A stretch of 5,143 nt of DNA from an uncultured Atopobiaceae bacterium (GCA_905233865.1 CAJOGH010000009.1:16452-21594); one strand, 5' to 3'. Positions 1 to 5,143 are shown, counted from the stretch's first letter. A program made the numbers and translations. Notes: a model not told the origin generated them from the sequence alone.

Positions 1-128
1 CCACGACCTTCGAGGCCGCCCGCGACCTTGCCTATCAGGCGTGCGCTCTTATCGACTTTGAGGGCAAGACCCTGAGGCGCGACATTGGTCTCAAGGCTTT
101 GGCCGGACGCGGCGCTTGGGAGGCATAG
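1..128 (+). CDS. purD: Phosphoribosylamine-glycine ligase (GAR synthetase), C-terminal end only
   Basis: Only the last 41 residues are present; the reading frame enters at base 3 and stops at TAG 126-128. PurD joins glycine to 5-phosphoribosylamine with ATP to give GAR, the second step of de novo purine synthesis, in the cytosol. The visible tail contains AYQACALIDFEGKTLRRDIG, which matches the family's terminal pattern: an A-rich helix ending in AY, then a short strand, then a conserved R-x-DIG just before the end. The catalytic ATP-grasp core lies upstream of the window, so identification rests on this C-terminal signature alone. The next gene starts one base after the stop, which suggests one transcript and coupled translation. 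A different ATP-grasp enzyme is possible but less likely given the RRDIG ending. Confidence 0.8.
   Translation, partial: TTFEAARDLAYQACALIDFEGKTLRRDIGLKALAGRGAWEA
118..123 (+). promoter_or_regulatory. Ribosome binding site fixing the Nudix start
   Basis: GGGAGG lies 6 bases before the ATG at 130 and inside the last codons of purD. It favours ATG 130 over the upstream in-frame TTG at 85, which has no comparable site and would overlap purD by 44 bases. Confidence 0.7.
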
Positions 129-129
129 G

Positions 130-813
130 ATGAGCGAGGACATGGAGCACGAGGCACTGGACGGACTTGCAGACGCGGCGGATGCCTACGTCATCGACGA
201 GCACGTGAGTGGGGAGCCGCAGCGGCGCGACCTCGTGCTGGGCGGTGACGACCCGCGCGACGCCGACCTCGAGGAGCGCCCCCAGAGCGAGGACCTCATG
301 TGGCGCGGGCGCATCTTCAACGTTGATCGCCTTCGCGTGAGCCTGCCTGACGGGCGCGAGGCCCTGCGCGATGTCGTGCGCCACCCCGGCGCTGTCGCCG
401 TTGTCGCGCTGACCGATGACGGGCGCATCTGCCTGGTTCGCCAGTACCGCACCGCCCTTGGGCGCGTGACGGTGGAGATCCCCGCTGGCAAGCTGGACGC
501 CAACGAGGACCCTCTGGCCTGCGCGCGGCGCGAGCTCGAGGAGGAGACGGGCATGGTGGCGGACAAGATGGCGTACCTGACGACCATCGCCACCTCTGTT
601 GGCTTTGCCGACGAGCTGATTCACATCTACATGGCCCGCGGCCTCACGATGTCACGCTCAAACCCCGATGCCGATGAGTTCATAAACGTCGACCTCGTCG
701 AGCTACCCGAGCTCATAGATGCCGTGCTCGACGGGCGCATCGAGGATGCAAAGACAGTCGTGGGTGCGCTCATATGCGACGCCGTGGCGCACCGGTTGGA
801 GCCTGCCGAGTAG
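130..813 (+). CDS. Nudix hydrolase, ADP-ribose pyrophosphatase (NudF) type
   Basis: The protein has 227 residues. It likely hydrolyses ADP-ribose or a related nucleoside diphosphate sugar to AMP plus ribose 5-phosphate, using Mg2+ in the cytosol. A complete Nudix box spans residues 120-142: G120, E126, then R134-E135-L-E-E138-E139-T-G141-M. It is preceded by the family hallmarks HPGAVAVVAL (85-94), LVRQYR (102-107) and EIPAGKL (116-122), and followed by a C-terminal G-R-I-E-DAKT (202-209) typical of this subfamily. Two oddities: residues 1 to about 46 are an acidic extension before the usual start of the fold (near LEERPQSEDL), and the proline normally found about 15 residues after the box in ADP-ribose hydrolases is V157 (S-V-GFADE). 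Substrate is therefore less sure than family. It starts one base after purD and is probably co-transcribed with it. Confidence 0.88.
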   Translation: MSEDMEHEALDGLADAADAYVIDEHVSGEPQRRDLVLGGDDPRDADLEERPQSEDLMWRGRIFNVDRLRVSLPDGREALRDVVRHPGAVAVVALTDDGRICLVRQYRTALGRVTVEIPAGKLDANEDPLACARRELEEETGMVADKMAYLTTIATSVGFADELIHIYMARGLTMSRSNPDADEFINVDLVELPELIDAVLDGRIEDAKTVVGALICDAVAHRLEPAE

Positions 814-887
814 GGCACACGCCGTGCACGCACGATGTGCAGGATGCGCTCCTATGTGTGCAAACTCTAGAATTGCCGACGCTCGCG

Positions 888-893
888 TATACT
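888..893 (+). promoter_or_regulatory. Putative -10 element upstream of the membrane protein at 940
   Basis: TATACT differs from the sigma-70 consensus by one base and sits 46 bases before the ATG at 940, in the longest gap of the window (814-939). No convincing -35 hexamer is seen at 16-18 bases upstream. A second -10-like hexamer, TAGAAT, lies at 868-873. A start near base 900 would leave a leader of about 40 bases. This suggests that the gene at 940 begins its own transcript rather than depending on purD-Nudix. Confidence 0.45.
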
Positions 894-939
894 AGGTAGC
901 GCACCCTGCGCACACGCGCATCAAGACGAAAGAGGCACC

Positions 940-1812
940 ATGGCAAAGCGCTCGTCCAAACTGCTTACGCCTGAAGAGGCGGAGAGGCTGTTCTCCACGC
1001 TCGACGAGACGGGCCACAGCAACGAGGACACTGCGCGCAAGCAGCGCAAACGTCGTCGTCTCGGTCGTGCGGCCGTTGACATTGACCCGCTGTCCGAGGA
1101 CGATCCGTCGGGCTCCACCGTCGGGCGCACGATTGCCCGAACGGCCATCGCCTTTGTCGTCATCGTGCTCTTTAGTGTTGTGCTCCTGCAGGTCGGTTAT
1201 GGTGTGATTCGTCGTAATGCCACCGCGGACCTGTCCAAGGAGGCAAACATCTACACCGTCACGAGCGTCCTGCGCTCGGGCATCGAGTGGGGCTCCGGTT
1301 TCACCCAGTTCCCTGAGAACTTCACCGTGCAAGAGGCCGACGAGAGCACGGGCCGCATCGAGGTCAGCGTGACCGATACGACCGCCGCCTCCGCTATGGA
1401 GCTCTTTGCCGGCTCGCAGGTCCAGGCGACCGCGTTTGGCGTCAACGCGCTGCTTAACCCCAAGGTCGATGTTGTCATCTATCACGTGAACGTCCACCTG
1501 GACGGCGCGGGCAAGATCCAGAAGAGCGAGCTCTTTGGCTTCCTGCAGCCTACCGGTGAGGTCAAGACGTTCCTCACGTACATCTGGACCAAGTCCGCGA
1601 CTGACGAGGGCGTCGACTTCTCCTGCGCCATCACCGGCCTGGATGATGACATGGCCCAGCAGATTCGCGACAAGGTCGGCGTGAACCTGGCCGACACCCT
1701 TATCGGCTTTGCCACGGGCAGCTCCAAGGACGCCGTCCCCGCGACCACGTCTGCCGCCGCGGCTGCGGCAGCGCCCGCCGCAAGCGCGGAAACCCCCGCG
1801 GCCGGCGAGTAG
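940..1812 (+). CDS. Unrecognised single-pass membrane protein with Ala-rich tail
   Basis: I do not recognise this 290-residue protein. Residues 1-66 are charged and carry a basic patch (RKQRKRRR, about 33-40). One hydrophobic helix follows at about 67-90. Basic charge before the helix and Arg-Arg just after it make orientation uncertain, but the stronger N-terminal patch favours N-in, C-out with no signal-peptidase site seen. Residues 91 to about 262 look like a folded alpha/beta domain (for example IEVSVTDTT, VDVVIYHVNVHLD, EVKTFLTYIWT) with a single cysteine, C229. The end (about 265-290) is a low-complexity Ala/Pro/Thr tail. The start ATG 940 has AAAGAGG at 929-935. Separate promoter signals upstream and a 68-base gap downstream leave its operon status open. 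No catalytic motif is visible and no function is assigned. Confidence 0.85.
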   Translation: MAKRSSKLLTPEEAERLFSTLDETGHSNEDTARKQRKRRRLGRAAVDIDPLSEDDPSGSTVGRTIARTAIAFVVIVLFSVVLLQVGYGVIRRNATADLSKEANIYTVTSVLRSGIEWGSGFTQFPENFTVQEADESTGRIEVSVTDTTAASAMELFAGSQVQATAFGVNALLNPKVDVVIYHVNVHLDGAGKIQKSELFGFLQPTGEVKTFLTYIWTKSATDEGVDFSCAITGLDDDMAQQIRDKVGVNLADTLIGFATGSSKDAVPATTSAAAAAAAPAASAETPAAGE

Positions 1813-1860
1813 CGCAGAGGTCCCGATAGGGTAAAGTAGGGGAGTTAAGCAGAACGAGCT

Positions 1861-1866
1861 AGGAGG
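1861..1866 (+). promoter_or_regulatory. Strong but distant Shine-Dalgarno before the CorC-like gene
   Basis: AGGAGG is a perfect anti-16S match, but 14 bases separate it from ATG 1881, against the usual 5-9. An in-frame TAG at 1869-1871 rules out any earlier start, and the first residues after 1881 already match the family's N-terminal helix, so the start is kept. Confidence 0.55.
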
Positions 1867-1880
1867 ATTAGCCCGTCCAT

Positions 1881-3203
1881 ATGGACATAGCCGTAAGCAT
1901 TGCCGTAACCCTACTTCTGACCCTGGTGAACGGATTCTTTTCGATGTCGGAGGCGGCGCTCACCGCAGCCAAGCGTTCCGTGCTCGACCATGAGGCCGAG
2001 GAGGGCGACGCCCGCGCCGCCCGCGCCGCCAACCTGGCGGCTGACTCAGGGCGCTTCCTTGCGACCATCCAGGTCGCCATCACGCTCGTCGGGTTCTTCT
2101 CGTCAGCCTTTGCCGCTACCAACCTCTCTGAGCCCCTTGCCTCGTGGATGGCGGGCCTGGGCATGGCACGGGATGTCGCGCGCGGTCTGGCCCCTGTGCT
2201 CATCACCCTGCTCGTCTCGTACGTGAGCATCGTCGTCGGCGAGCTTGTGCCCAAGCGCATCGCCCTTGCCAACGCCGAGTCCGTTTCCAAGGACGTGGCC
2301 GGGTTCCTCACCGGGTTCTCGGTCCTCGTGCGGCCCCTGGTGTGGCTGACGTCGGCATCTGCCAACGGCCTGGCCGCGCTTCTGGGCGTCAAGAGCGCCG
2401 ACGACCGCCAGAATGTGAGCGAGGACGAGATCCGCTACCTCGTCGCTGACGCCGAGGAGCTCTCGGACGAGGAGAAGTCCATGATCCACGACGTGATCGA
2501 CCTAGGCGACGCGCGCGCTCGCGAGGTTATGATCCCGCGCGTGGACATGTGCGCCGTGGAGGCTGCCACCCCGCTCGACGAGGTGCTCCGTCTCATGGAG
2601 TCCACGGGATACTCGCGTATTCCGGTCTACCGCGAGGAGGTCGACCGCATCCTGGGCATTGCCCACATCAAGGACATTGTCCGTCCCATCGTCGACGGTC
2701 GCGGCGGCGACCCTGTGAGCGATCATGTGCTGGACGCCGACTTCGTGCCCGATACCAAGGACGTCATTCCGCTGCTGTCCGAGATGCGCTCGGCCCGCGA
2801 CCAGATGGTCATCGTCGTGGACGAGTACGGCGGCACTGCCGGCATCATCACCATCGAGGACATCGTCGAGGAGGTCGTGGGCGAGATTGCCGACGAGTTT
2901 GACCCCGACAACAAGTACCTTACCAAGCTGGGCGAGCGTGAGTGGCTCGTTGACGGTCGCTTTCCTGTGGACGATGCCATCGAGCTCGGCTGGCCCATCG
3001 AGGACCTTGAGGAGTACGAGACCGTGGCGGGCTTTGTTCTGGAGCAAGGCGACAAGCTGCCCGTTCCCGGCGACTGCGTTGAGGTGGAGGGGTATCGCTT
3101 TAGGGTCCAGTCCATGCGCGGCCGCCGCATCGCGCTGCTGCGCGTGAGCGCGCCCGCACCGGTCGAGGACGAGGCGCCGGAGGACGAGGCCGCACAGGAC
3201 TAG
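1881..3203 (+). CDS. CNNM/CBS/CorC_HlyC family membrane protein (hemolysin C/CorC-like)
   Basis: The protein has 440 residues, a normal length for the family. Residues 1 to about 185 form the CNNM (DUF21) membrane domain, with hydrophobic segments near 3-20, 61-80, 103-120 and 138-158 and the motifs NGFFSMSEAAL (17-27) and GELVPKRIAL (120-129). A CBS pair follows at about 215-335, with MIPRVDM (217-223), GYSRIPVY (243-250) and DEYGGTAGIITIEDIVEE (314-331). The C-terminal CorC_HlyC domain spans about 350-424. Members are linked to Mg2+ or Co2+ efflux and to Na+-coupled Mg2+ transport; the old name hemolysin is historical. The CBS pair is expected to bind an adenine nucleotide. The last 17 residues are an acidic tail. 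Exact ion specificity cannot be read from sequence. It is a single gene in its gap structure: 68 bases before it and 92 after it. Confidence 0.92.
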   Translation: MDIAVSIAVTLLLTLVNGFFSMSEAALTAAKRSVLDHEAEEGDARAARAANLAADSGRFLATIQVAITLVGFFSSAFAATNLSEPLASWMAGLGMARDVARGLAPVLITLLVSYVSIVVGELVPKRIALANAESVSKDVAGFLTGFSVLVRPLVWLTSASANGLAALLGVKSADDRQNVSEDEIRYLVADAEELSDEEKSMIHDVIDLGDARAREVMIPRVDMCAVEAATPLDEVLRLMESTGYSRIPVYREEVDRILGIAHIKDIVRPIVDGRGGDPVSDHVLDADFVPDTKDVIPLLSEMRSARDQMVIVVDEYGGTAGIITIEDIVEEVVGEIADEFDPDNKYLTKLGEREWLVDGRFPVDDAIELGWPIEDLEEYETVAGFVLEQGDKLPVPGDCVEVEGYRFRVQSMRGRRIALLRVSAPAPVEDEAPEDEAAQD

Positions 3204-3252
3204 CGTGCAGCCGTCTGCGGCCTCGTGCCTAGCCGCCGTGTATGAGTGTGGC

Positions 3253-3258
3253 TAGAAT
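3253..3258 (+). promoter_or_regulatory. Putative -10 element for the 3296-4433 gene pair
   Basis: TAGAAT lies 37 bases before ATG 3296 in the gap after the CorC-like gene. No clear -35 hexamer is seen. Placement in the gap argues that the in-frame ATG at 3242 is upstream of the transcript start and is not the real start. Confidence 0.35.
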
Positions 3259-3283
3259 GGATAGAAGTGAGCCAAGCACAGAC

Positions 3284-3289
3284 GAAAGG
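3284..3289 (+). promoter_or_regulatory. Ribosome binding site fixing the start at 3296
   Basis: GAAAGG lies 6 bases before ATG 3296. The longer in-frame alternative at 3242 would add 18 polar residues with no site before it. Confidence 0.55.
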
Positions 3290-3295
3290 CGCCCT

Positions 3296-4012
3296 ATGGC
3301 ACAGCTGATCGATATAACGAGCGTCGAGGTGGGACCGCGCAACCTCGAGGCCACCGTGCGCGTGATGCCCGGCGCACCGCTCATGACCTCGGAGGACATC
3401 GAGGCCACCGCCCTCGTGTACAACGTGATGCCGCACATCGCGGAGCACGCCTGCACGGGCGACGCCGGCTCCCAGTTCAAGGACGCGATGGGCAACACCG
3501 AGCTGGCTCACCTGCTGGAGCACGTGGCCGTTGAGCTTATGGCGCGCGCCGGCTCGGACGGCCAGATCGTGTGCGGCCGCACGCGCGGGGTCGCGGATGA
3601 CCCGCGCTCGTTTGTCATCCAGCTCGCCTGCCCCGACGACGTCCTGGCCATCGCCGCGCTCTCGAGCGCCGCATGGGTCATCGACTGGGCGTTCACCGGC
3701 GGCGATGGTCCCGTCCCTGACATTGACGCTATTGCTGGCGGCATTGCCCGCCTGGCTGCCGAGGCGCCTGTGGTCGACGACGAGCCTGCGCCGGGGGAGG
3801 ATGTGCCTGAGGAGCCTGCGGCCGACAAGCCCCAGGAGCCTGCGGACGCCGAGCCTCAGTCCGAGCCAGTCGCGGAGGAGCCCGCGGACGAGGCTCTTGT
3901 CGATAAGAGCCAAGGGGCCGAAGAGCCTGTTGAGGAAGCCAGCGCGGACGAGCAGTCCGCTGGTGACATAGAGAGTGAGACAAGCGCAAGCGAGGAGGAT
4001 TCCAATGGGTAA
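3296..4012 (+). CDS. Stand-alone cyanophycin-synthetase N-domain-like protein with acidic tail
   Basis: The protein has 238 residues in two parts. Residues 1 to about 132 resemble the N-terminal domain of cyanophycin synthetase (CphA). Compared from memory with CphA, the pattern EH-x-C (50-53), a Phe at 61, G-x-T (66-68), HLLEHVAVEL (72-81), AG (85-86) and GRTR (94-97) occurs in the same order with nearly the same spacing. CphA polymerises Asp and Arg, but its ATP-grasp and Mur-ligase domains are absent here, so this protein cannot itself make the polymer. Residues about 158-238 are a disordered, strongly acidic Glu/Asp/Pro/Ala tail with EEPA-like units. No signal peptide or membrane helix is seen, so it is probably cytosolic. 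Its stop overlaps the next gene by 8 bases, implying translational coupling with the YtxH protein. Role unknown: polymer binding, a hydrolase, or a scaffold are all open. The gene is certain; the homology is moderately sure. Confidence 0.72.
   Translation: MAQLIDITSVEVGPRNLEATVRVMPGAPLMTSEDIEATALVYNVMPHIAEHACTGDAGSQFKDAMGNTELAHLLEHVAVELMARAGSDGQIVCGRTRGVADDPRSFVIQLACPDDVLAIAALSSAAWVIDWAFTGGDGPVPDIDAIAGGIARLAAEAPVVDDEPAPGEDVPEEPAADKPQEPADAEPQSEPVAEEPADEALVDKSQGAEEPVEEASADEQSAGDIESETSASEEDSNG
3778..3890 (+). repeat. Imperfect short repeats encoding the acidic EPA-rich tail
   Basis: AGGAGCCTGCGG occurs at 3810-3821 and 3834-3845 and returns with one change at 3876-3887; GAGCCTGCG also occurs near 3782-3790. 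They encode the DEPA, EEPA and QEPA units of the tail. The spacing is irregular, so this looks like low-complexity coding drift or slippage and not an ordered tandem array. Confidence 0.6.
3993..3998 (+). promoter_or_regulatory. Ribosome binding site fixing the YtxH start
   Basis: AGGAGG lies 6 bases before ATG 4005, inside the end of the preceding gene. It selects ATG 4005 over the in-frame GTG at 3975, which would add ten polar residues ahead of the membrane helix. Confidence 0.75.
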
Positions 4013-4433
4013 GGGTTTTGCTGGGTTCTTTGTCGGCAGCGTCGTCGGTGCGTCCGTCGGTGCGGCCATGGGCGTCCTTCTTGCGCCGCGTCCCGGTGCG
4101 GAGACGCGTGCGATGGCCGCTGACGCCATGAACGATGCGTGGGACGGCGCCATGGACGCCTACGAGCGCCAGGCCAATGTGGTCGCCAACCGCATCAACG
4201 ACATCCGTCCGCAGGTTGACGCGACGTCCGACGAGCTGCGCGCTAAGGTTGACGCCGCTCGCGAGCGTATGGACCAGCTCCGTTCCTCCATCTCGGACAC
4301 CGTCGCCACCGCCTCCACGTCCGAGGGCATCCAGGAGGTCGACGTGGAGGTCGTCGTCGATGCCGCAGAGGCTGCCGAGGTCGCCAAGGAGAGCGATGAG
4401 GCGCCCGCTGAGACCTCGGAGTCTGCCGAGTAG
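4005..4433 (+). CDS. YtxH-family small membrane protein
   Basis: The protein has 142 residues. Residues 5-27 are a Gly/Ala-rich membrane helix (GFFVGSVVGASVGAAMGVLL) followed directly by APRPGAETR (27-35), the standard YtxH/general-stress arrangement of a glycine-zipper helix capped by an LLAP-x-x-G-x-E-T-R-like motif. Residues about 36-100 are predicted amphipathic helix or coiled coil rich in Ala, Asp and Arg, and about 110-142 is an acidic tail ending EAPAETSESAE. Members of the family are often stress-induced and are small membrane-anchored proteins without known enzymatic activity. The first 8 bases overlap the preceding gene, so its expression is probably coupled to the CphA-N-like protein. 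A terminator follows 24 bases after the stop. Confidence 0.88.
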   Translation: MGKGFAGFFVGSVVGASVGAAMGVLLAPRPGAETRAMAADAMNDAWDGAMDAYERQANVVANRINDIRPQVDATSDELRAKVDAARERMDQLRSSISDTVATASTSEGIQEVDVEVVVDAAEAAEVAKESDEAPAETSESAE

Positions 4434-4457
4434 GCAACAGGAGATCGAGAGCCAGGT

Positions 4458-4487
4458 GGCGGCGGGAGATCCTGCCGCCGCCTTTTT
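4458..4487 (+). terminator. Rho-independent terminator after the YtxH gene
   Basis: GGCGGCGG (4458-4465) pairs with CCGCCGCC (4475-4482), a perfect 8-bp GC stem with a 9-base loop, followed directly by five T (4483-4487). Two further pairs can form inside the loop. It is placed to end the 3296-4433 transcript. The next gene's ribosome binding site starts only 3 bases later. Confidence 0.85.
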
Positions 4488-4490
4488 GTG

Positions 4491-4496
4491 TGGAGG
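4491..4496 (+). promoter_or_regulatory. Ribosome binding site for the PRC-barrel gene
   Basis: TGGAGG lies 7 bases before ATG 4504 and supports that start over the in-frame ATG at 4513. Confidence 0.65.
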
Positions 4497-4503
4497 ACAA
4501 GCG

Positions 4504-5143
4504 ATGGAGTCGATGGCTGCGCTCACACGCGCCCATGTCGTGCGCCTGCGCGAGGGGAAGAAGCCCGCAAGGGTCGGACGTGTGCACAATCTGGTCTTCT
4601 CGCCCAGTGGGCGCCGTGTGATTGGCATGCTCGTGGCACGTCCCGATGTGGCGGGCATGGTCAAGCGCGAGGACGTCTTTCTGGGCATCGACGCGGTAGA
4701 GGTGCGTGACGGCGTTGTCGTGGCCACGCGCGGCGACGACTCCTTTGACGATGCCGCCCGCGCTCGGCTGGGTCTGGACTGGGACCGATGCATCATCTGG
4801 GGCGGTATGGACGTGCGCACAGCTGGCGGCCGTGAGCTTGGTCATGTGGATGATGCGCGCTTTGACGTGGCCACCGGCCGCGTGGAGTGCTTCTGCATAG
4901 GGGACGGCAGCGTTGCCACGAGCCTCGTGGGAACGAAGGAGATAGACCCTGCGCTTGTGGAAGGCTATCGCGATGGCTGGATGGTCGTGGGCGACGACGC
5001 GGTGTCCGCATCGCTCACCGGGGGTCTTGCGGGCAAGGCTGGCGAGGCCACTGCGCGCGTTGGGGCTCGTCTGAGCGAGAACGCCAGCGATGCCGGTCGT
5101 ATGGCTGGTGAGGCTGTTGACAAGGGCGCACGGGCGGCGGGTC
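4504..5143 (+). CDS. Double PRC-barrel domain protein with Ala/Gly-rich helical extension, 3' end missing
   Basis: The open frame runs off the window after 213 residues. Residues about 9-75 form a first PRC-barrel-like beta domain (ARVGRVHNLVFSPSGRRVIG, 22-41; then VEVRDGVVVA). Residues about 101-162 form a second (MDVRTAGGRELGHVDDARFD, 102-121; then DGWMVV). PRC-barrels are small beta folds found in the RNA-processing protein RimM, photosynthetic reaction centre H subunit and many uncharacterised bacterial proteins; they usually mediate protein or membrane binding. From about 170 the chain becomes Gly/Ala/Arg/Glu-rich and likely amphipathic helical (AGKAGEATARVGARL, DAGRMAGEAVDKGARAAG), resembling late-embryogenesis-abundant-like segments. 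No membrane helix is present in the visible part. It follows a terminator by 16 bases with no visible promoter between, so it depends on read-through or an unseen upstream promoter. Function unknown. Confidence 0.8.
   Translation, partial: MESMAALTRAHVVRLREGKKPARVGRVHNLVFSPSGRRVIGMLVARPDVAGMVKREDVFLGIDAVEVRDGVVVATRGDDSFDDAARARLGLDWDRCIIWGGMDVRTAGGRELGHVDDARFDVATGRVECFCIGDGSVATSLVGTKEIDPALVEGYRDGWMVVGDDAVSASLTGGLAGKAGEATARVGARLSENASDAGRMAGEAVDKGARAAG

Noticed and set aside
815..861. Inverted repeat GCACAC (815-820) with GTGTGC (856-861) and an inner GCAC/GTGC pair after the Nudix gene
   Set aside because: The loop is long, the stems are short and no T run follows, so it is not supported as a terminator.
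899..911. Small hairpin GCGCA-CCC-TGCGC at the expected 5' end of the transcript for the gene at 940
   Set aside because: A 5-bp stem with a 3-base loop is easily found by chance in sequence this GC-rich; no riboswitch or leader peptide accompanies it.
1832..1837. TAAAGT as a -10 element before the CorC-like gene
   Set aside because: It fits only a loose TAnnnT pattern and has no -35 partner; too weak to list as a promoter.
3204..3240. GCAG-CCGT-CTGC hairpin after the CorC-like gene as a terminator
   Set aside because: The stem is only four pairs and no T tract follows.
3242..3295. Longer start of the CphA-N-like protein at ATG 3242
   Set aside because: It has no ribosome binding site and overlaps the putative -10; the added residues are polar and unlike the domain. 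ATG 3296 has GAAAGG at good spacing.
4438..4474. Possible antiterminator pairing of CAGGAGATC (4438-4446) with GATCCTG (4468-4474), which would compete with the terminator
   Set aside because: The pairing needs a two-base bulge and is much weaker than the 8-bp GC stem; no regulatory element is recognisable.
3729..4845. Long open frames on the minus strand opposite the 3296-4504 genes
   Set aside because: They lack ribosome binding sites, are rich in Arg/Pro/Ser or His as expected of antisense high-GC frames, and overlap well-supported + strand genes.

Overview
The window looks like chromosomal sequence from a high-GC actinobacterium. Dense coding, short gaps, strong GAGG-type ribosome binding sites and GC-ending codons support this. 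The acidic Ala/Pro/Glu tails and the gene set (YtxH, double PRC-barrel, CNNM/CorC) recall Coriobacteriia such as Olsenella or its relatives, but that placement is an inference. There is no sign of mobile elements, tRNA or rRNA genes, CRISPR or phage genes. All genes read on the + strand, and the longest gap is about 126 bases.

Layout: (1) The 3' end of purD (to 128) is followed after one base by a Nudix hydrolase of the ADP-ribose pyrophosphatase type (130-813). (2) A 126-base gap carries a likely promoter and leads to an unrecognised single-pass membrane protein with a large extracytoplasmic domain (940-1812). (3) A CNNM/CBS/CorC_HlyC membrane protein follows (1881-3203). (4) A putative promoter leads to a two-gene unit. 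Its first gene (3296-4012) is a short protein whose N-terminal half resembles the N-terminal domain of cyanophycin synthetase, without the two catalytic ligase domains and with a long acidic tail instead. It overlaps by 8 bases a YtxH-family membrane protein (4005-4433). A GC-rich hairpin with a T run (4458-4487) closes the unit. (5) A double PRC-barrel protein with an Ala/Gly-rich helical extension starts 16 bases after the T run (4504) and runs off the window.

The first pair is nucleotide metabolism: PurD makes purine precursors from phosphoribosylamine, and an ADP-ribose hydrolase would return AMP and ribose 5-phosphate. The rest looks like envelope-associated functions: a probable divalent-cation transporter or regulator, two small membrane-anchored proteins and a PRC-barrel protein.

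The item most worth a second look is the stand-alone cyanophycin-synthetase N-domain-like protein. It keeps the HxxEH and GRTR motifs, has no polymerising domains, and is translationally linked to a YtxH protein. No complete new system is demonstrated by this window alone.
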